Below are positions 36,872 through 45,153 of a stretch of DNA of 64,000 nt, piece by piece. Numbering within the stretch: the first letter of the stretch is position 1; each line of letters begins with the position of its first letter. The position numbers were made by a program, and so were the translations under genes. The notes beneath the pieces were generated by a model. The model was not told the DNA's origin, did not search any database, and saw only the letters and a program-made list of their open reading frames with translations. The DNA is taken from NCBI GenBank assembly GCA_013791775.1, contig VMTE01000036.1, positions 288,151 through 352,150 of the forward strand, in the 5' to 3' direction. The stretch is from Hyphomonas sp. Its GTDB lineage: Bacteria > Pseudomonadota > Alphaproteobacteria > Caulobacterales > Hyphomonadaceae.

Positions 36872-37427
36872 CCGGGGCGAAGGTCATCCGATGGATCACG
36901 CACGGGCCGAGCCGGGTGAGCGCTTCGGCATGGGCGGCGGTGCCGTAGCCCTTGTGCTGGGCGAAACCGTAGCCGGGGTGCTGCGCGCAGAGGGCTTTCA
37001 TCTGGGCGTCGCGGTGGGTCTTGGCGAGGATCGAGGCGGCGGAGATGGCGGGCTCGGAGAGATCGCCTTTGATGATGGCGGTCGCCGGGGCGGGCAGGTT
37101 TTTCGGCATTGCGTTGCCGTCGATGAGGATATGGGCGGGCGCGCGGGCGAGGGCGGCGAGGGCGCGCGTCATGGCGAGGAAGGTGGCCTCGCGGATGTTG
37201 AAGCGGTCGATCTCCTCTGGGGTCGCTTCGGCGATGGCCCAGGCGAGGGCGCGGCTGCGGATTTCCGGGGCGAGGCGGTCGCGGGCGGCTTCGCTGAGGC
37301 GTTTTGAATCGGTGAGGCCGGCGATGGGGCGGATGGGATCGAGGATCACGGCGGCAGCGGTGACCGGCCCGGCCCAGGGGCCCCGGCCGGCTTCATCGAC
37401 ACCGCAGGTGAGGAGGGATGCGCGCAT
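36819..37427 (-). CDS. rnhB: ribonuclease HII
   Basis: RNase HII cuts RNA in RNA-DNA hybrids and removes misincorporated ribonucleotides. The 202-residue protein has [14 protein letters not shown] (catalytic Asp11 and Glu12), [10 protein letters not shown], a later LIDGN motif and the closing [11 protein letters not shown]. The length is typical. Its 3' end overlaps the convergent ArsR-type gene by 53 bases, which is long for this compact region but leaves both proteins complete. Confidence 0.95.
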   Translation of the reverse strand: MRASLLTCGVDEAGRGPWAGPVTAAAVILDPIRPIAGLTDSKRLSEAARDRLAPEIRSRALAWAIAEATPEEIDRFNIREATFLAMTRALAALARAPAHILIDGNAMPKNLPAPATAIIKGDLSEPAISAASILAKTHRDAQMKALCAQHPGYGFAQHKGYGTAAHAEALTRLGPCVIHRMTFAPVRAAREAMSAAPLRQQA

Positions 37428-37528
37428 AGTAGCTTATTTTATGGATTTGCCTTCGCTGTCCATTCACGGAACGATTTCCTCCGAGACGGGAGTGGTCTAG
37501 ATTTGTACTGACAAGCTGCGAGCGCCGG

Positions 37529-38164
37529 ATGATCCGCCAATCCATACTTCCAATGATCTTCACCATGGTCCTAGCGGCTATGCTTGCAGGTTGCGAAGTC
37601 GAGACATCGCCTGCGACAGCATCGGGTTTCGACACGTATGATGAGTTTGTCAGCCGCGTCGTCGATCCCACTGACGATGATTGTCATGTGTTCCGGGCTG
37701 TTGTTGCTGACACCCTAGCCTCGCAACCGACAAAGTTCGTGTGGCCGGTGACTGACATTCGCTCGCTGGATCATATTCGAGACAAGGCATACACTTTATC
37801 CCCACTTTGGCAGCAGGAAGCCGCCTCTGAATACAACCGGGAGATTTGGCGCTTCAGCCGGCTCAGTTCGTTGCGCCAAAGCGTGGATTTTCGGCTTTGC
37901 GGTGAACAGGAAGCCAAGCCGTTCTTTCCGGCTTGGGAACCCAAGCTCAAGATTGGTTCACTCCCCATGGATCGTGAGTTCTGGATTGAGAATGTTGGCA
38001 TTCTCCAACTGGCCCCAGCTGGATATTCGGAAAGTGGTGATCAGGCAGTTGTCTATGCCGTCCTGAATTGCGGAGGACTCTGCAGCCAGGGTGGATACTA
38101 TTGGCTGGAGGGAAGCCTGCAGGGATGGAAGGTGACCAAGTTCCGAATGACCTGGATTTCTTGA
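37529..38164 (+). CDS. hypothetical lipoprotein, lower GC
   Basis: This 211-residue protein has a lipoprotein signal (ILPMIFTMVLAAMLAGC, LAGC lipobox). Cysteines follow at DDCHV, FRLCGEQ and the pair NCGGLC near the C-terminus. I do not know the family. GC is clearly lower than in the neighbours and the codon use is mixed, suggesting transfer. It stands between rnhB and a candidate small RNA unit. Confidence 0.72.
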   Translation: MIRQSILPMIFTMVLAAMLAGCEVETSPATASGFDTYDEFVSRVVDPTDDDCHVFRAVVADTLASQPTKFVWPVTDIRSLDHIRDKAYTLSPLWQQEAASEYNREIWRFSRLSSLRQSVDFRLCGEQEAKPFFPAWEPKLKIGSLPMDREFWIENVGILQLAPAGYSESGDQAVVYAVLNCGGLCSQGGYYWLEGSLQGWKVTKFRMTWIS

Positions 38165-38172
38165 GCGTACGA

Positions 38173-38201
38173 TTGACGTCGCGCTGCAGCAGATTTATGT
38201 A
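38173..38201 (+). promoter_or_regulatory. sigma-70-type promoter candidate
   Basis: TTGACG (38173-38178) is separated by exactly 17 bases from TATGTA (38196-38201). Expected initiation is at about 38207-38209, just at the start of the candidate RNA below. Confidence 0.45.
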
Positions 38202-38207
38202 GCGCGC

Positions 38208-38352
38208 ATGTTCACGCGGAAAACCCTCAGCCAGACCCAACAGACGCTCCGGAATACGGCGCGCGCGGTGGTGTGTGGCTGGCCTGAAACCTGAACGGTT
38301 GCCGCGCTGAGCCCACTTCAAACCCCGCCCGAGAGGCGGGGTTTTTGTTTTT
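38208..38352 (+). ncRNA. candidate structured RNA or leader with short ORF and terminator
   Basis: Starting from the promoter-like site, a transcript of about 145 bases would end at a strong terminator. CGCGG-AA-AACC (38215-38225) pairs with GGTT-G-CCGCG (38297-38306), and CAGCCA (38228-38233) with TGGCTG inside it, so the unit can fold into a long closed stem. A 28-codon frame (MFTRKTLSQTQQTLRN..., 38208-38294) starts at the expected first base and would be leaderless. It matches none of the 6S, SRP, RNase P or tmRNA signatures I know. It lies just before the ribosome site of the next gene, so it might be an attenuating leader. Confidence 0.4.
38321..38352 (+). terminator. intrinsic terminator
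   Basis: The stem ACCCCGCC/GGCGGGGT with a CGAGA loop is followed by TTTTGTTTTT. It ends 31 bases before the next start codon. Confidence 0.9.
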
Positions 38353-38383
38353 GGCCCTGTCTCTCAAAACCAAGGAGACTGAC

Positions 38384-38812
38384 ATGAGTTTTGAGACTGA
38401 CGATGAAATCGAGGCGACGGCGCGCGCGATGATGGCGTGCGCCTTGCCGAAGGAACACTGGACGCATGCGGCGCATTTTGCCGTGGGATTGTGGCTGCTG
38501 CGCACACGCGGCGCGGCGGCCTATGCCGAGATGCCGGGGATGATCCGGCGGTACAACGAGTCCGTAGGCGGACGGAATACCGACACGGAAGGCTATCACG
38601 AGACGATCACGCGGGCCTCGCTCGATGCGGCGGCGGCGGCGCTGGCGGCGCAGGACGGCGCACCGCTGCATGGTGTGCTGGCGGCGATGATGGCGGGGCC
38701 GTGCGGGCGTTCGGACTGGATCCTTGCCCATTGGTCGAAGGACCTGTTGTTCTCGTTGGAGGCGCGGCGGGTGTGGGTAGCGCCGGATCTGGCGCCGTTT
38801 CCGCCGGGGTGA
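38384..38812 (+). CDS. conserved hypothetical protein
   Basis: This 142-residue protein begins MSFETDDEIEATARAMMACA. The segment KEHWTHAAHFAVGLWLLRT, then IRRYNESVG and GYHETITRASL, recall a widely spread bacterial family of unknown function with conserved histidines. An ideal AAGGAG ribosome site is six bases before the ATG. A terminator immediately upstream separates it from the lipoprotein gene or may control it. Confidence 0.75.
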   Translation: MSFETDDEIEATARAMMACALPKEHWTHAAHFAVGLWLLRTRGAAAYAEMPGMIRRYNESVGGRNTDTEGYHETITRASLDAAAAALAAQDGAPLHGVLAAMMAGPCGRSDWILAHWSKDLLFSLEARRVWVAPDLAPFPPG

Positions 38813-38830
38813 GGGAATTGCTCCGTAGAC

Positions 38831-38988
38831 CCCTGCGACGGCAGGGGGCCGGTTTGCCTTGCGCTGAATACCTGGCTGCGGAGAGGGAGGTGGATGGGGT
38901 GAGCGTTGCGCCGTCTGATGCTTTGCGCGCGTCGATAGTGCGTGCGCGGAGAGAAGGTCCCGGGTCACGCGCTTCGCGCTGCCCGGGA
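38831..38988. repeat. two REP-like hairpins in an intergenic gap
   Basis: CCCTGC-GACG-GCAGGG lies at about 38831-38846, similar to 7926. TCCCGGG...CCCGGGA with inner GCG/CGC pairing lies at 38958-38988. The 213-base gap 38813-39025 holds nothing else I can support. Confidence 0.6.
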
Positions 38989-39025
38989 TGACAAGCTCGG
39001 GACAATTCAATAATCCGCAAACGGA

Positions 39026-39457
39026 TTACTGAAGGCCGGCGCCGACCACGGGCTTCAGCAGGATCTTTTCGGTGGGGGCGGCGAAGCAGTCGCCGCGCTT
39101 CATGGTGATCTTCGAGGGGAAGCCCTTCTTGTGGAACTTCAGTTCGACGATGCCCCAGCGGTCCCATTGGACGCCGCCGGGCCCGACAAGAGCGGCCGGG
39201 CAGGTCTTGCCGACATAGGTGGGCTCGACCCAGTAGCCGGTGAAGGTGGTGCGGTTGCCGGAATTGCCGCCGAGGCCGGGGACGAAGATGTAGGATTGCT
39301 CCACACCCATGACCGGGGTGTAGCCGAGGACAGCGGTGTCGCCTTCGTCGTTGAGATAGGTGATCTGGTTGCCGCTGGGCAGGGCCCAGACTTCATCGGC
39401 AAGGGCCGCGAGCGGCAAGGCGGCAGCGAGCGTGAGCACGGCGATCGAACGAAGCAT
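39026..39457 (-). CDS. secreted hypothetical protein
   Basis: This 143-residue protein has a signal peptide (SIAVLTLAAALPLAALADE). The mature part has mixed beta-rich character with VWALPSGNQITYLNDEGD and TTFTGYWVEPTYVGKTCPAAL, and two cysteines that could form a disulfide. AGGAGGAG nine bases upstream supports the ATG. I recognise no named family. Confidence 0.75.
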   Translation of the reverse strand: MLRSIAVLTLAAALPLAALADEVWALPSGNQITYLNDEGDTAVLGYTPVMGVEQSYIFVPGLGGNSGNRTTFTGYWVEPTYVGKTCPAALVGPGGVQWDRWGIVELKFHKKGFPSKITMKRGDCFAAPTEKILLKPVVGAGLQ

Positions 39458-39529
39458 TTGGGTGTCTCCTCCTGAGAAGCGCCAGCTAAGCAGGGTGCTG
39501 AAAAATTGATAGCCGGATTTTGCGGGCTG

Positions 39530-40513
39530 TCACACAACCCGGCCTTTCAGGCTGGTCAGCCACGGCAGGAGGGCGGCGTTGACGTCGGCGGGGCGTTCCT
39601 GCTGGGTCCAGTGGCCGCAGCCCGGCAGGACGAGGGCGGTTTCGAGGTTCGGGACGGCGGGGCGCATCTTGCCGATGGGGTCGGCGACCATGCCGAAGCC
39701 GTTGAAGGCGGGGTCCTTGTCCCCGGCGATGAAGCAGGCGGGCGCCGTGATGGGCTTGCCCCGGAAAGGGGAGAGGAATTCGAAGTCGCGGGTGTGATTG
39801 CGGTAGCGGCTGAGCGGGCCGAAGAGGCCGGAACGGCGGAATTCGGATTCGTAGTAGGCGAGATCGGCTTCGGTCATCCAGGCGGGCATGATGGCGGGCA
39901 CGGTGAGCGTGTCCATCAAGGTTGCGCTGGAGGGCAGGCCCAGTTTCCAGTCGCCGTCCTTCGCGTCACCGGAGATGGTGTAGTAAAAGCCCTTGAGGAA
40001 CCGGGCGAGGTCGGCTTCGAGGGCGGCTTCCGCGCGGCCGGGGGTGCGGAAATAGGACTGGTAGAAGAACCTGTCGCGGTCGTCGAAAACGCGCTTGATG
40101 ACGTCGTCGAAGGAAAATTCCGGTGCGCCGTAGAAGGGCACCGAGAGGGCCGCGACGGCGGCGATGCGCCCCGGGTGGGTGAGCGCGGTGTTCCAGACCT
40201 GCGGGGCGCCCCAGTCATGGCCGATGAGGACGAACGGCGCCTCCGGCGAGAGGACCGCGCCGACGCCGAGAATGTCGCCGATCAGGCCTTCCATCCGGTA
40301 GTCGGCCACCTCCGGGGGGCGGGAGGAGCCGCCATAGCCGCGCACGTCCATGGCGGCGGCGGTGAAGCCGGCGGCGGCGATGGGGCCGATCTGGTGGCGC
40401 CAAGAGTACCAGCTTTCCGGGAAACCGTGGACCATCAGGACAAGCGGGCCGGTGCCTTCGATTGCGACGCGGATCTGCGCGGCGCCGGCGTCAATCGTGC
40501 GGAATTCGGGCAT
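39530..40513 (-). CDS. alpha/beta-fold epoxide hydrolase-like enzyme
   Basis: This 327-residue hydrolase has the oxyanion motif HGFPESW (29-35). The nucleophile is Asp100 in GHDWGAP rather than a serine, the mark of epoxide hydrolases and haloalkane dehalogenases. The motif DVRGYGGSSRP follows the first. A tyrosine-rich cap and the late GCGHWTQQERP histidine complete it. HGFPESW and the cap tyrosines favour epoxide hydrolase. The ATG at 40513 has a GAGGAGG ribosome site. The substrate is unknown. Confidence 0.88.
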   Translation of the reverse strand: MPEFRTIDAGAAQIRVAIEGTGPLVLMVHGFPESWYSWRHQIGPIAAAGFTAAAMDVRGYGGSSRPPEVADYRMEGLIGDILGVGAVLSPEAPFVLIGHDWGAPQVWNTALTHPGRIAAVAALSVPFYGAPEFSFDDVIKRVFDDRDRFFYQSYFRTPGRAEAALEADLARFLKGFYYTISGDAKDGDWKLGLPSSATLMDTLTVPAIMPAWMTEADLAYYESEFRRSGLFGPLSRYRNHTRDFEFLSPFRGKPITAPACFIAGDKDPAFNGFGMVADPIGKMRPAVPNLETALVLPGCGHWTQQERPADVNAALLPWLTSLKGRVV

Positions 40514-40652
40514 CGGGGCCTCCTCTGGGTGTGGCCGCAGGCTGCGACAGGCCCGGCCGGCGCGCAAGCCGCGCCCGAAGGGAAGGCCTTGCCGAAAATC
40601 GCGGCGCAGGCTTCACTCGGCGCCTGAACGTCCAACCGAAAAGGCAATGCCC

Positions 40653-41432
40653 ATGGCCGAACTTCTCGCCTCACCCGCCTTCTTGGGTTCGCTCGCGACG
40701 CTGACCTTCCTGGAAGTCGTGCTCGGCATCGACAATCTCCTGTTCATTTCCATCGCGACCGGCAAGCTGCAGGGCGCTGAAAAGAAACGCGCCACGCGGA
40801 TCGGCATCTGGGGCGCGATGGGCCTGCGCATCCTGATGTTGTCGCTGATCTTCGTGATCATCGGGCTCGACAAGGAAGCGCTGTTCACTCTGCCGCATGA
40901 TCTGGCGATGATCGTGGCGGGCGGCGAGGCGGAAGCCGCGCAACATTTCGAAGAGATCACGATCAAGGACCTGATCCTGTTCGCGGGCGGCCTGTTCCTG
41001 CTGTGGAAGGGTACGCAGGAAATCCACGCCTCGGTGGAAGGCACCCACCATGAAGAGACGACGGCCAAGTCCACCTTCACCAGCGTGGTTGTGCAGCTGT
41101 TCGTGATCAACATCGTGTTCTCGCTCGACAGCGTGATCACCGCCATCGGCATGACGACGCTGCTACCGGTGATGATTGCGGCGGTGGTGCTGTCCACGTT
41201 CGTGATGGCGGTGGCGGCTGACCCGCTGTCGAAGTTCATCTCGGAGCACCCGACGACCAAGATGCTGGCGCTGGCCTTCATCCTGCTGGTCGGCGTGGCA
41301 CTGGTGGCGGACGGGCTCGGCTTCCATATTCCGCGCGGCTATCTCTACTTCGCGATTGCCTTCTCGCTGGGCGTGGAGCTGCTCAATATCCGGACACGGA
41401 AGAAGGCCGATGCGAAGGCGGCTGTGCATTGA
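40653..41432 (+). CDS. TerC-family integral membrane protein
   Basis: This 259-residue protein has about seven membrane helices and the TerC signature FLEVVLGIDNLLFI at the start, matched by FVINIVFSLDSVITAIGM in the second half. The aspartates are thought to bind metal. TerC proteins (Alx, YkoY) export manganese or support tellurite resistance. I chose the ATG at 40653 (AAAAGG eight bases upstream); the ATG at 40647 is close. The gene is divergent from the epoxide hydrolase. Confidence 0.92.
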   Translation: MAELLASPAFLGSLATLTFLEVVLGIDNLLFISIATGKLQGAEKKRATRIGIWGAMGLRILMLSLIFVIIGLDKEALFTLPHDLAMIVAGGEAEAAQHFEEITIKDLILFAGGLFLLWKGTQEIHASVEGTHHEETTAKSTFTSVVVQLFVINIVFSLDSVITAIGMTTLLPVMIAAVVLSTFVMAVAADPLSKFISEHPTTKMLALAFILLVGVALVADGLGFHIPRGYLYFAIAFSLGVELLNIRTRKKADAKAAVH

Positions 41433-41442
41433 GACTTCAGAA

Positions 41443-41464
41443 CCCCTCTCCCTTGGGAGAGGGG
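41443..41464. repeat. hairpin between terC-like and crotonase genes
   Basis: CCCCTCTCCC-TT-GGGAGAGGGG is a perfect 10-bp palindrome followed by GCTTTAAAAA. The same CTCTCCCTTGGGAGAG unit, varied, recurs at about 3448 and 42330, so it is likely a dispersed repeat that may also stop transcription. Confidence 0.55.
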
Positions 41465-41484
41465 GCTTTAAAAACGGAGGAAAA

Positions 41485-42273
41485 ATGACCGCGCATCATA
41501 TCAAGCTGGAGAAGACCGGGGATGGCATTGCCATCCTGACCATTGACCGGGCCGAGAAGCGCAATGCGATGACCTATGCGATGCTGTTCGCGTTCATCGA
41601 GAAGGTGCGGGACGTGTCTGCCGATGACAGTGTCCGTGTGCTGATCGTGACCGGGGCGGGCGGGACGTTCTGCGCCGGCACCGACCTGGCGGACCTGTCC
41701 ACCATTCCGGGCGAGACGCGGGGTGTGCGCGGCGAGGCGCATGAGGGCGATGTGTGGTGGCCGCTGGTGTCGTGTCCGAAGCCGGTGATCGGGGCGATTG
41801 ACGGCTACGCCGTGGGCATGGGCGCGGAATTTTCCAGCCAGTGCGATGTGCGTATCATCACGCCGCGCACGCGCTTTGCGTGGAACTTCGCGCACCGGGG
41901 GCTGGTGCCGGATACCGGCGCGGGCAGCTGGCTGTTGCCGCGCCTGATCGGGCATTCGCGGGCGCTGCGGCTGCTCTATTCGGGCGGCTTCCTCGAAGCG
42001 GAAGAAGCGCTGCAGATCGGCTATGCCAATGCGATGGCCGAGCCGGAGACGCTGCTCGACACGGCGATTGCCGAGGCCGAGCGCTATCTCGCCTCCTCGC
42101 CTTTCTCGGTCCGCCGCATGAAGGCGCTGGTGTATGAGGGGCTCGCGCGGGATCTGCCGGAGCATATGCAGGCGCATGTGACGGCGCTGTCGGCGTGTTT
42201 CAAATCGGCCGATCACAAGGAAGGGGTGGCCTCCTTCCTGGAGAAGCGTCCGGCGAAGTTTACGGGCAGGTGA
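41485..42273 (+). CDS. enoyl-CoA hydratase/isomerase family protein
   Basis: This 262-residue crotonase-fold protein has ILTIDRAEKRNAMTYAML, the oxyanion region TFCAGTDLADL and AIDGYAVGMGAEFSSQCDVRI. The site of the hydratase glutamates reads WNFAHRGLVPDTGAGSWLLPRLIG. The Asp in PDTG suggests an isomerase-like or modified active site rather than a two-Glu hydratase. GGAGG before the ATG is a strong ribosome site. It is longer than the other crotonase protein at 20060. Confidence 0.9.
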   Translation: MTAHHIKLEKTGDGIAILTIDRAEKRNAMTYAMLFAFIEKVRDVSADDSVRVLIVTGAGGTFCAGTDLADLSTIPGETRGVRGEAHEGDVWWPLVSCPKPVIGAIDGYAVGMGAEFSSQCDVRIITPRTRFAWNFAHRGLVPDTGAGSWLLPRLIGHSRALRLLYSGGFLEAEEALQIGYANAMAEPETLLDTAIAEAERYLASSPFSVRRMKALVYEGLARDLPEHMQAHVTALSACFKSADHKEGVASFLEKRPAKFTGR

Positions 42274-42363
42274 GGGGGAGACCTGTGCCGTTAGCGACTG
42301 CTGTCATCAGACGCATCGCGAACCCCTCGCCCCGCTTGCGGGGAGAGGGGCTTGAGCGTTGTC

Positions 42364-42732
42364 TCACCCCATGACAAAGGCGTTCAGCTTGTTGCCGTCA
42401 AGGTCGCGGAAGTAGCCGGCATAGAAGGTGTCGCCGCGCGGGCCGGGCGGGCCTTCATCGGTGCCGCCGAGGCTGAGGGCGAGATTGTAGAGGCGGTCGA
42501 CCTGCGCCTTGTCCTTGGCCTGCAGCGCCACCATCACGCCATTGCCGACGCTCATCGGGTTGCCGTCGAAGGGGTGGGTGATGGCAATGCCGGCCGGGCC
42601 ATCCGGTATGGCCCAGGCGACAGACGTGTCCGTGGTGAACATGCGCGGTGTGCCGAGCTCTTCGGCGATGGCATCATAGAATTTCGCGGCGCGCTCGAGA
42701 TCGCGCGTGCCGAGAGTGACGTATCCGATCAT
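42364..42732 (-). CDS. VOC-family (glyoxalase-like) protein
   Basis: This 122-residue protein starts MIGYVTLGTRDLERAAKFYDA and ends YFRDLDGNKLNAFVMG, the two halves of the vicinal oxygen chelate fold. The usual metal ligands are only partly visible (a late Asn or Glu position is replaced), so it may bind rather than transform its ligand. AAGGAGG seven bases before the ATG fixes the start. Its partner and substrate are unknown. Confidence 0.88.
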   Translation of the reverse strand: MIGYVTLGTRDLERAAKFYDAIAEELGTPRMFTTDTSVAWAIPDGPAGIAITHPFDGNPMSVGNGVMVALQAKDKAQVDRLYNLALSLGGTDEGPPGPRGDTFYAGYFRDLDGNKLNAFVMG

Positions 42733-42861
42733 TTTTTCCTCCTTGCAGAAGACAGAACAAAAGCAGAACCCGAAGACCTTGTCGAGTCCCTTTCCGGCCG
42801 CAGGATTTGACGCGGACGAGACGGCGCGCTTCAAACGGCAAACAGACCTTTGGAGCCCCCG

Positions 42862-43839
42862 ATGACCCTTCCCAATGCCTATGCCCTTCGCGTGCATCAG
42901 ACCGGCGGACCGGAGGTGTTGACGCTGGAGGCGGCCGCGCCGCGCGCGCCGGGGCCGGGGGAGGTGCTGGTGCGCCAGACGGCGGTGGGAGTGAATTTCA
43001 TCGACACCTATCACCGCACGGGCCTCTACAAGATGCCACTGCCATTTGTTCCGGGGACGGAGGGGGCGGGCGTGATCGAGGAGGTCGGCGAGGGTGTGAC
43101 GCATGTGGAGCCCGGCGACCGGGTCGCCTATACCGGGCGGGGCACCTATGCGACGCATTATACGGGACCGGCGGCGGGCGTCGTGCCGCTGCCCGCGTCG
43201 ATCAGCGACGAGGAGGCGGCGGCGGTCCTGCTGAAAGGCATGACGGCGTGGATGCTGCTGGAGGAGATCCGGCCGCTGCAGGCGGGCGAGACGGCGCTGA
43301 TCTGGGCGCCGACCGGCGGGGTCGGTTCGCTCCTGACGCCCTGGGCGAAACGTCTCGGCGCCCGGGTGATCGCGGTGACGTCGAGCGCGGCGAAGGCGGA
43401 GCGGGCAAAGGCGCTTGGCGCGTCGGACGTGATCGTGGGCTATGACGATGTGGCCCGGCAGGTGCGCGCGCTGACCGGCGGCAAGGGCGTGGACGTGGTG
43501 TATGACAGCGTCGGGAAGATCTCGGCCGAGGCGTCGCTGTCGAGCCTCAGGCCGCGCGGCTGGTTCATCACCTATGGCAATGCGTCGGGCCCGGCCGATC
43601 CGATCCCGCCGGGCCGGCTGGCGGCGGGCGGCTCGCTGGTGATGACGCGGCCGACACTGTTCAATTTCACCGACACGCCGGAAGCGCTGGCTCGCGCGTC
43701 GAAACGGCTGTTCGGCCTGATCGGGACGGGCGTGCTGTCGGCCGATATCGGCCAGCAGTTTGCGCTGAAGGATGCCGGCGAGGCCCACCGCGCGCTGGAG
43801 AGCGGGAAGACGTCGGGGGCGACGCTGCTGATTCCATGA
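42862..43839 (+). CDS. qor: NADPH:quinone oxidoreductase (zinc-free MDR family)
   Basis: This 325-residue enzyme belongs to the quinone oxidoreductase branch of medium-chain dehydrogenases. It has VGVNFIDTYHRTGLYKMPLPFVPGTEGAGVIEEVG, with the Asn-Phe-Ile-Asp typical of Qor, and no zinc ligands. The cofactor loop is the AxxGGVGS in WAPTGGVGSLLTPWAK. The ATG at 42862 has GGAG upstream; a TTG four codons earlier only extends the frame. It probably acts as a one- or two-electron quinone reductase in the cytoplasm. Confidence 0.9.
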   Translation: MTLPNAYALRVHQTGGPEVLTLEAAAPRAPGPGEVLVRQTAVGVNFIDTYHRTGLYKMPLPFVPGTEGAGVIEEVGEGVTHVEPGDRVAYTGRGTYATHYTGPAAGVVPLPASISDEEAAAVLLKGMTAWMLLEEIRPLQAGETALIWAPTGGVGSLLTPWAKRLGARVIAVTSSAAKAERAKALGASDVIVGYDDVARQVRALTGGKGVDVVYDSVGKISAEASLSSLRPRGWFITYGNASGPADPIPPGRLAAGGSLVMTRPTLFNFTDTPEALARASKRLFGLIGTGVLSADIGQQFALKDAGEAHRALESGKTSGATLLIP

Positions 43840-43889
43840 CTTCGCCGCAATCGGGGAGAAATCCTGCGCGGTGATCCGGGGAGAGGAAC

Positions 43890-44366
43890 ATGAGAACGAT
43901 CCTGATGGCATGTCTGGTGGCCGGACTCGGCGCGTGCGCGCATGACCCGCACAAACCGCAGACGCTGGTGGACATGCATGCGTGGAATGATTGGCAGTAT
44001 GAACGGGGCGAGAAGCTCTACGCGGTGCTGGCCAATGATGTGAGCCGGATCGCCCGCAAGAACGGGCGGGCGGCGACGCTCGGCCAGCTCGGCGAGGCGG
44101 GGTATGAATGCCAGTACGGCGAGGCGCACGCCGATTATCCTGAGCCGATGGCCGTGTGCACACGCAGCTTTGCCACGCGGGCCTGCCAGCTTGACTGGGA
44201 GGTGACGCTGACCAGCGATCCGGCGCGGCCGGACAGTATAGAGACAACGGATGTGGATTTCCGGCGCGACTGTGTCAGCACCGGCAGGGACTGGCCGGTG
44301 CCCATCGAGTCCGCGATTGACGATCAGCTGGCGCCGGCGGTGCTGGAGCCCGCCGCACCGCAATAG
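43890..44366 (+). CDS. hypothetical lipoprotein
   Basis: This 158-residue protein has a lipoprotein signal (MRTILMACLVAGLGACAHD). Four more cysteines at YECQYG, AVCTRSFATRACQL and RRDC suggest two disulfides in the periplasm. I recognise no family. A GAGAGGAA ribosome site precedes the ATG, and the next gene begins 71 bases after the stop on the same strand, so the two may be cotranscribed. Confidence 0.75.
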   Translation: MRTILMACLVAGLGACAHDPHKPQTLVDMHAWNDWQYERGEKLYAVLANDVSRIARKNGRAATLGQLGEAGYECQYGEAHADYPEPMAVCTRSFATRACQLDWEVTLTSDPARPDSIETTDVDFRRDCVSTGRDWPVPIESAIDDQLAPAVLEPAAPQ

Positions 44367-44437
44367 CTGCCATGATCGGCTGGACGCGGCCCCGCAGGCC
44401 GGTAGGCTGGCAGATCAGGTTCGCGAGGAGTTTCCCG

Positions 44438-45121
44438 ATGAGACATTGGTTGGCGGCTGCCGCGCTGTTGCTGGCGCCGGTTTCGGGGGCGGGGGCCGAG
44501 GACGCGGCCGGCGCGCCGGCGCTGCGCGAGGCCATGTCGGGACTTTTCGTGGTCGTGCCGACTGATCCGGTCAGCGGCGCCGCGATGATGGAAGTCGTGC
44601 GCAGCGCCGACGGCGCCTCCCGGCGCGAGGTGGTGGTGGCCTTCCTGGACGCCGGCGACGCCGCTGCAACCGCCACGGCAGCCGGGCTCGGCGACCGGGC
44701 GGAAGGCCGGCTGCTGAACGCGGGCGAACTGTTTGCCATTGCCGGCGGCGACGTGGTGTGGCGCACCAGCGCGGACAATGCGGTGCTGGTGAACGGCGAT
44801 GCGACCCACCCGCCTGCCTTCTATGTGGTCAATACCGCCGGCGATCCGCTGACCCAGCCGATCGAAGGCCGCGACCGGATCGTTTTCTATGTGGATGCCC
44901 TGGCCGCCGATGCGGCGCGCGTCGCGGCCGAGAACAAGCTCTCGGCGGCCGGCCAGCCTGCGCCCCTGTCGGTGATTGCCGCCGACCTCGCGAGCCTGAT
45001 CGACGGGGTCCGGTCCGGTGACGCGAAGGACGTGTATTTCGCTTCGTCGCCGACCGTGATCATCTGGGCGGCGCAATGGGAACAGGGCGCGCGGCTGATC
45101 AGGGATTTCAAGGGCAAGTAG
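44438..45121 (+). CDS. exported protein with Tic22-like features
   Basis: This 227-residue protein has a signal peptide (WLAAAALLLAPVSGAGAE). The part FYVVNTAGDPLTQPIEGRDRIVFYVDALAADAARV resembles the Tic22-like fold (a repeated parallel beta-sheet unit in which a protein supplies two pseudo-repeats), but the match is weak. I chose the ATG at 44438, 22 codons inside the longest frame, with GAGGAG eight bases upstream. It has no cysteines and an Ala-rich composition. The function is unknown. Confidence 0.65.
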   Translation: MRHWLAAAALLLAPVSGAGAEDAAGAPALREAMSGLFVVVPTDPVSGAAMMEVVRSADGASRREVVVAFLDAGDAAATATAAGLGDRAEGRLLNAGELFAIAGGDVVWRTSADNAVLVNGDATHPPAFYVVNTAGDPLTQPIEGRDRIVFYVDALAADAARVAAENKLSAAGQPAPLSVIAADLASLIDGVRSGDAKDVYFASSPTVIIWAAQWEQGARLIRDFKGK

Positions 45122-45153
45122 GCGCACGATCAAGGACGGCGGCGGGGCGGGAC

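Noticed and set aside
38208-38352. identification as 6S RNA, SRP RNA or tmRNA
   Set aside because: The unit lacks the GGAA tetraloop of SRP RNA and the tag-coding and tRNA-like parts of tmRNA. I could not find a clear 6S central bubble. It is kept only as an unnamed candidate.
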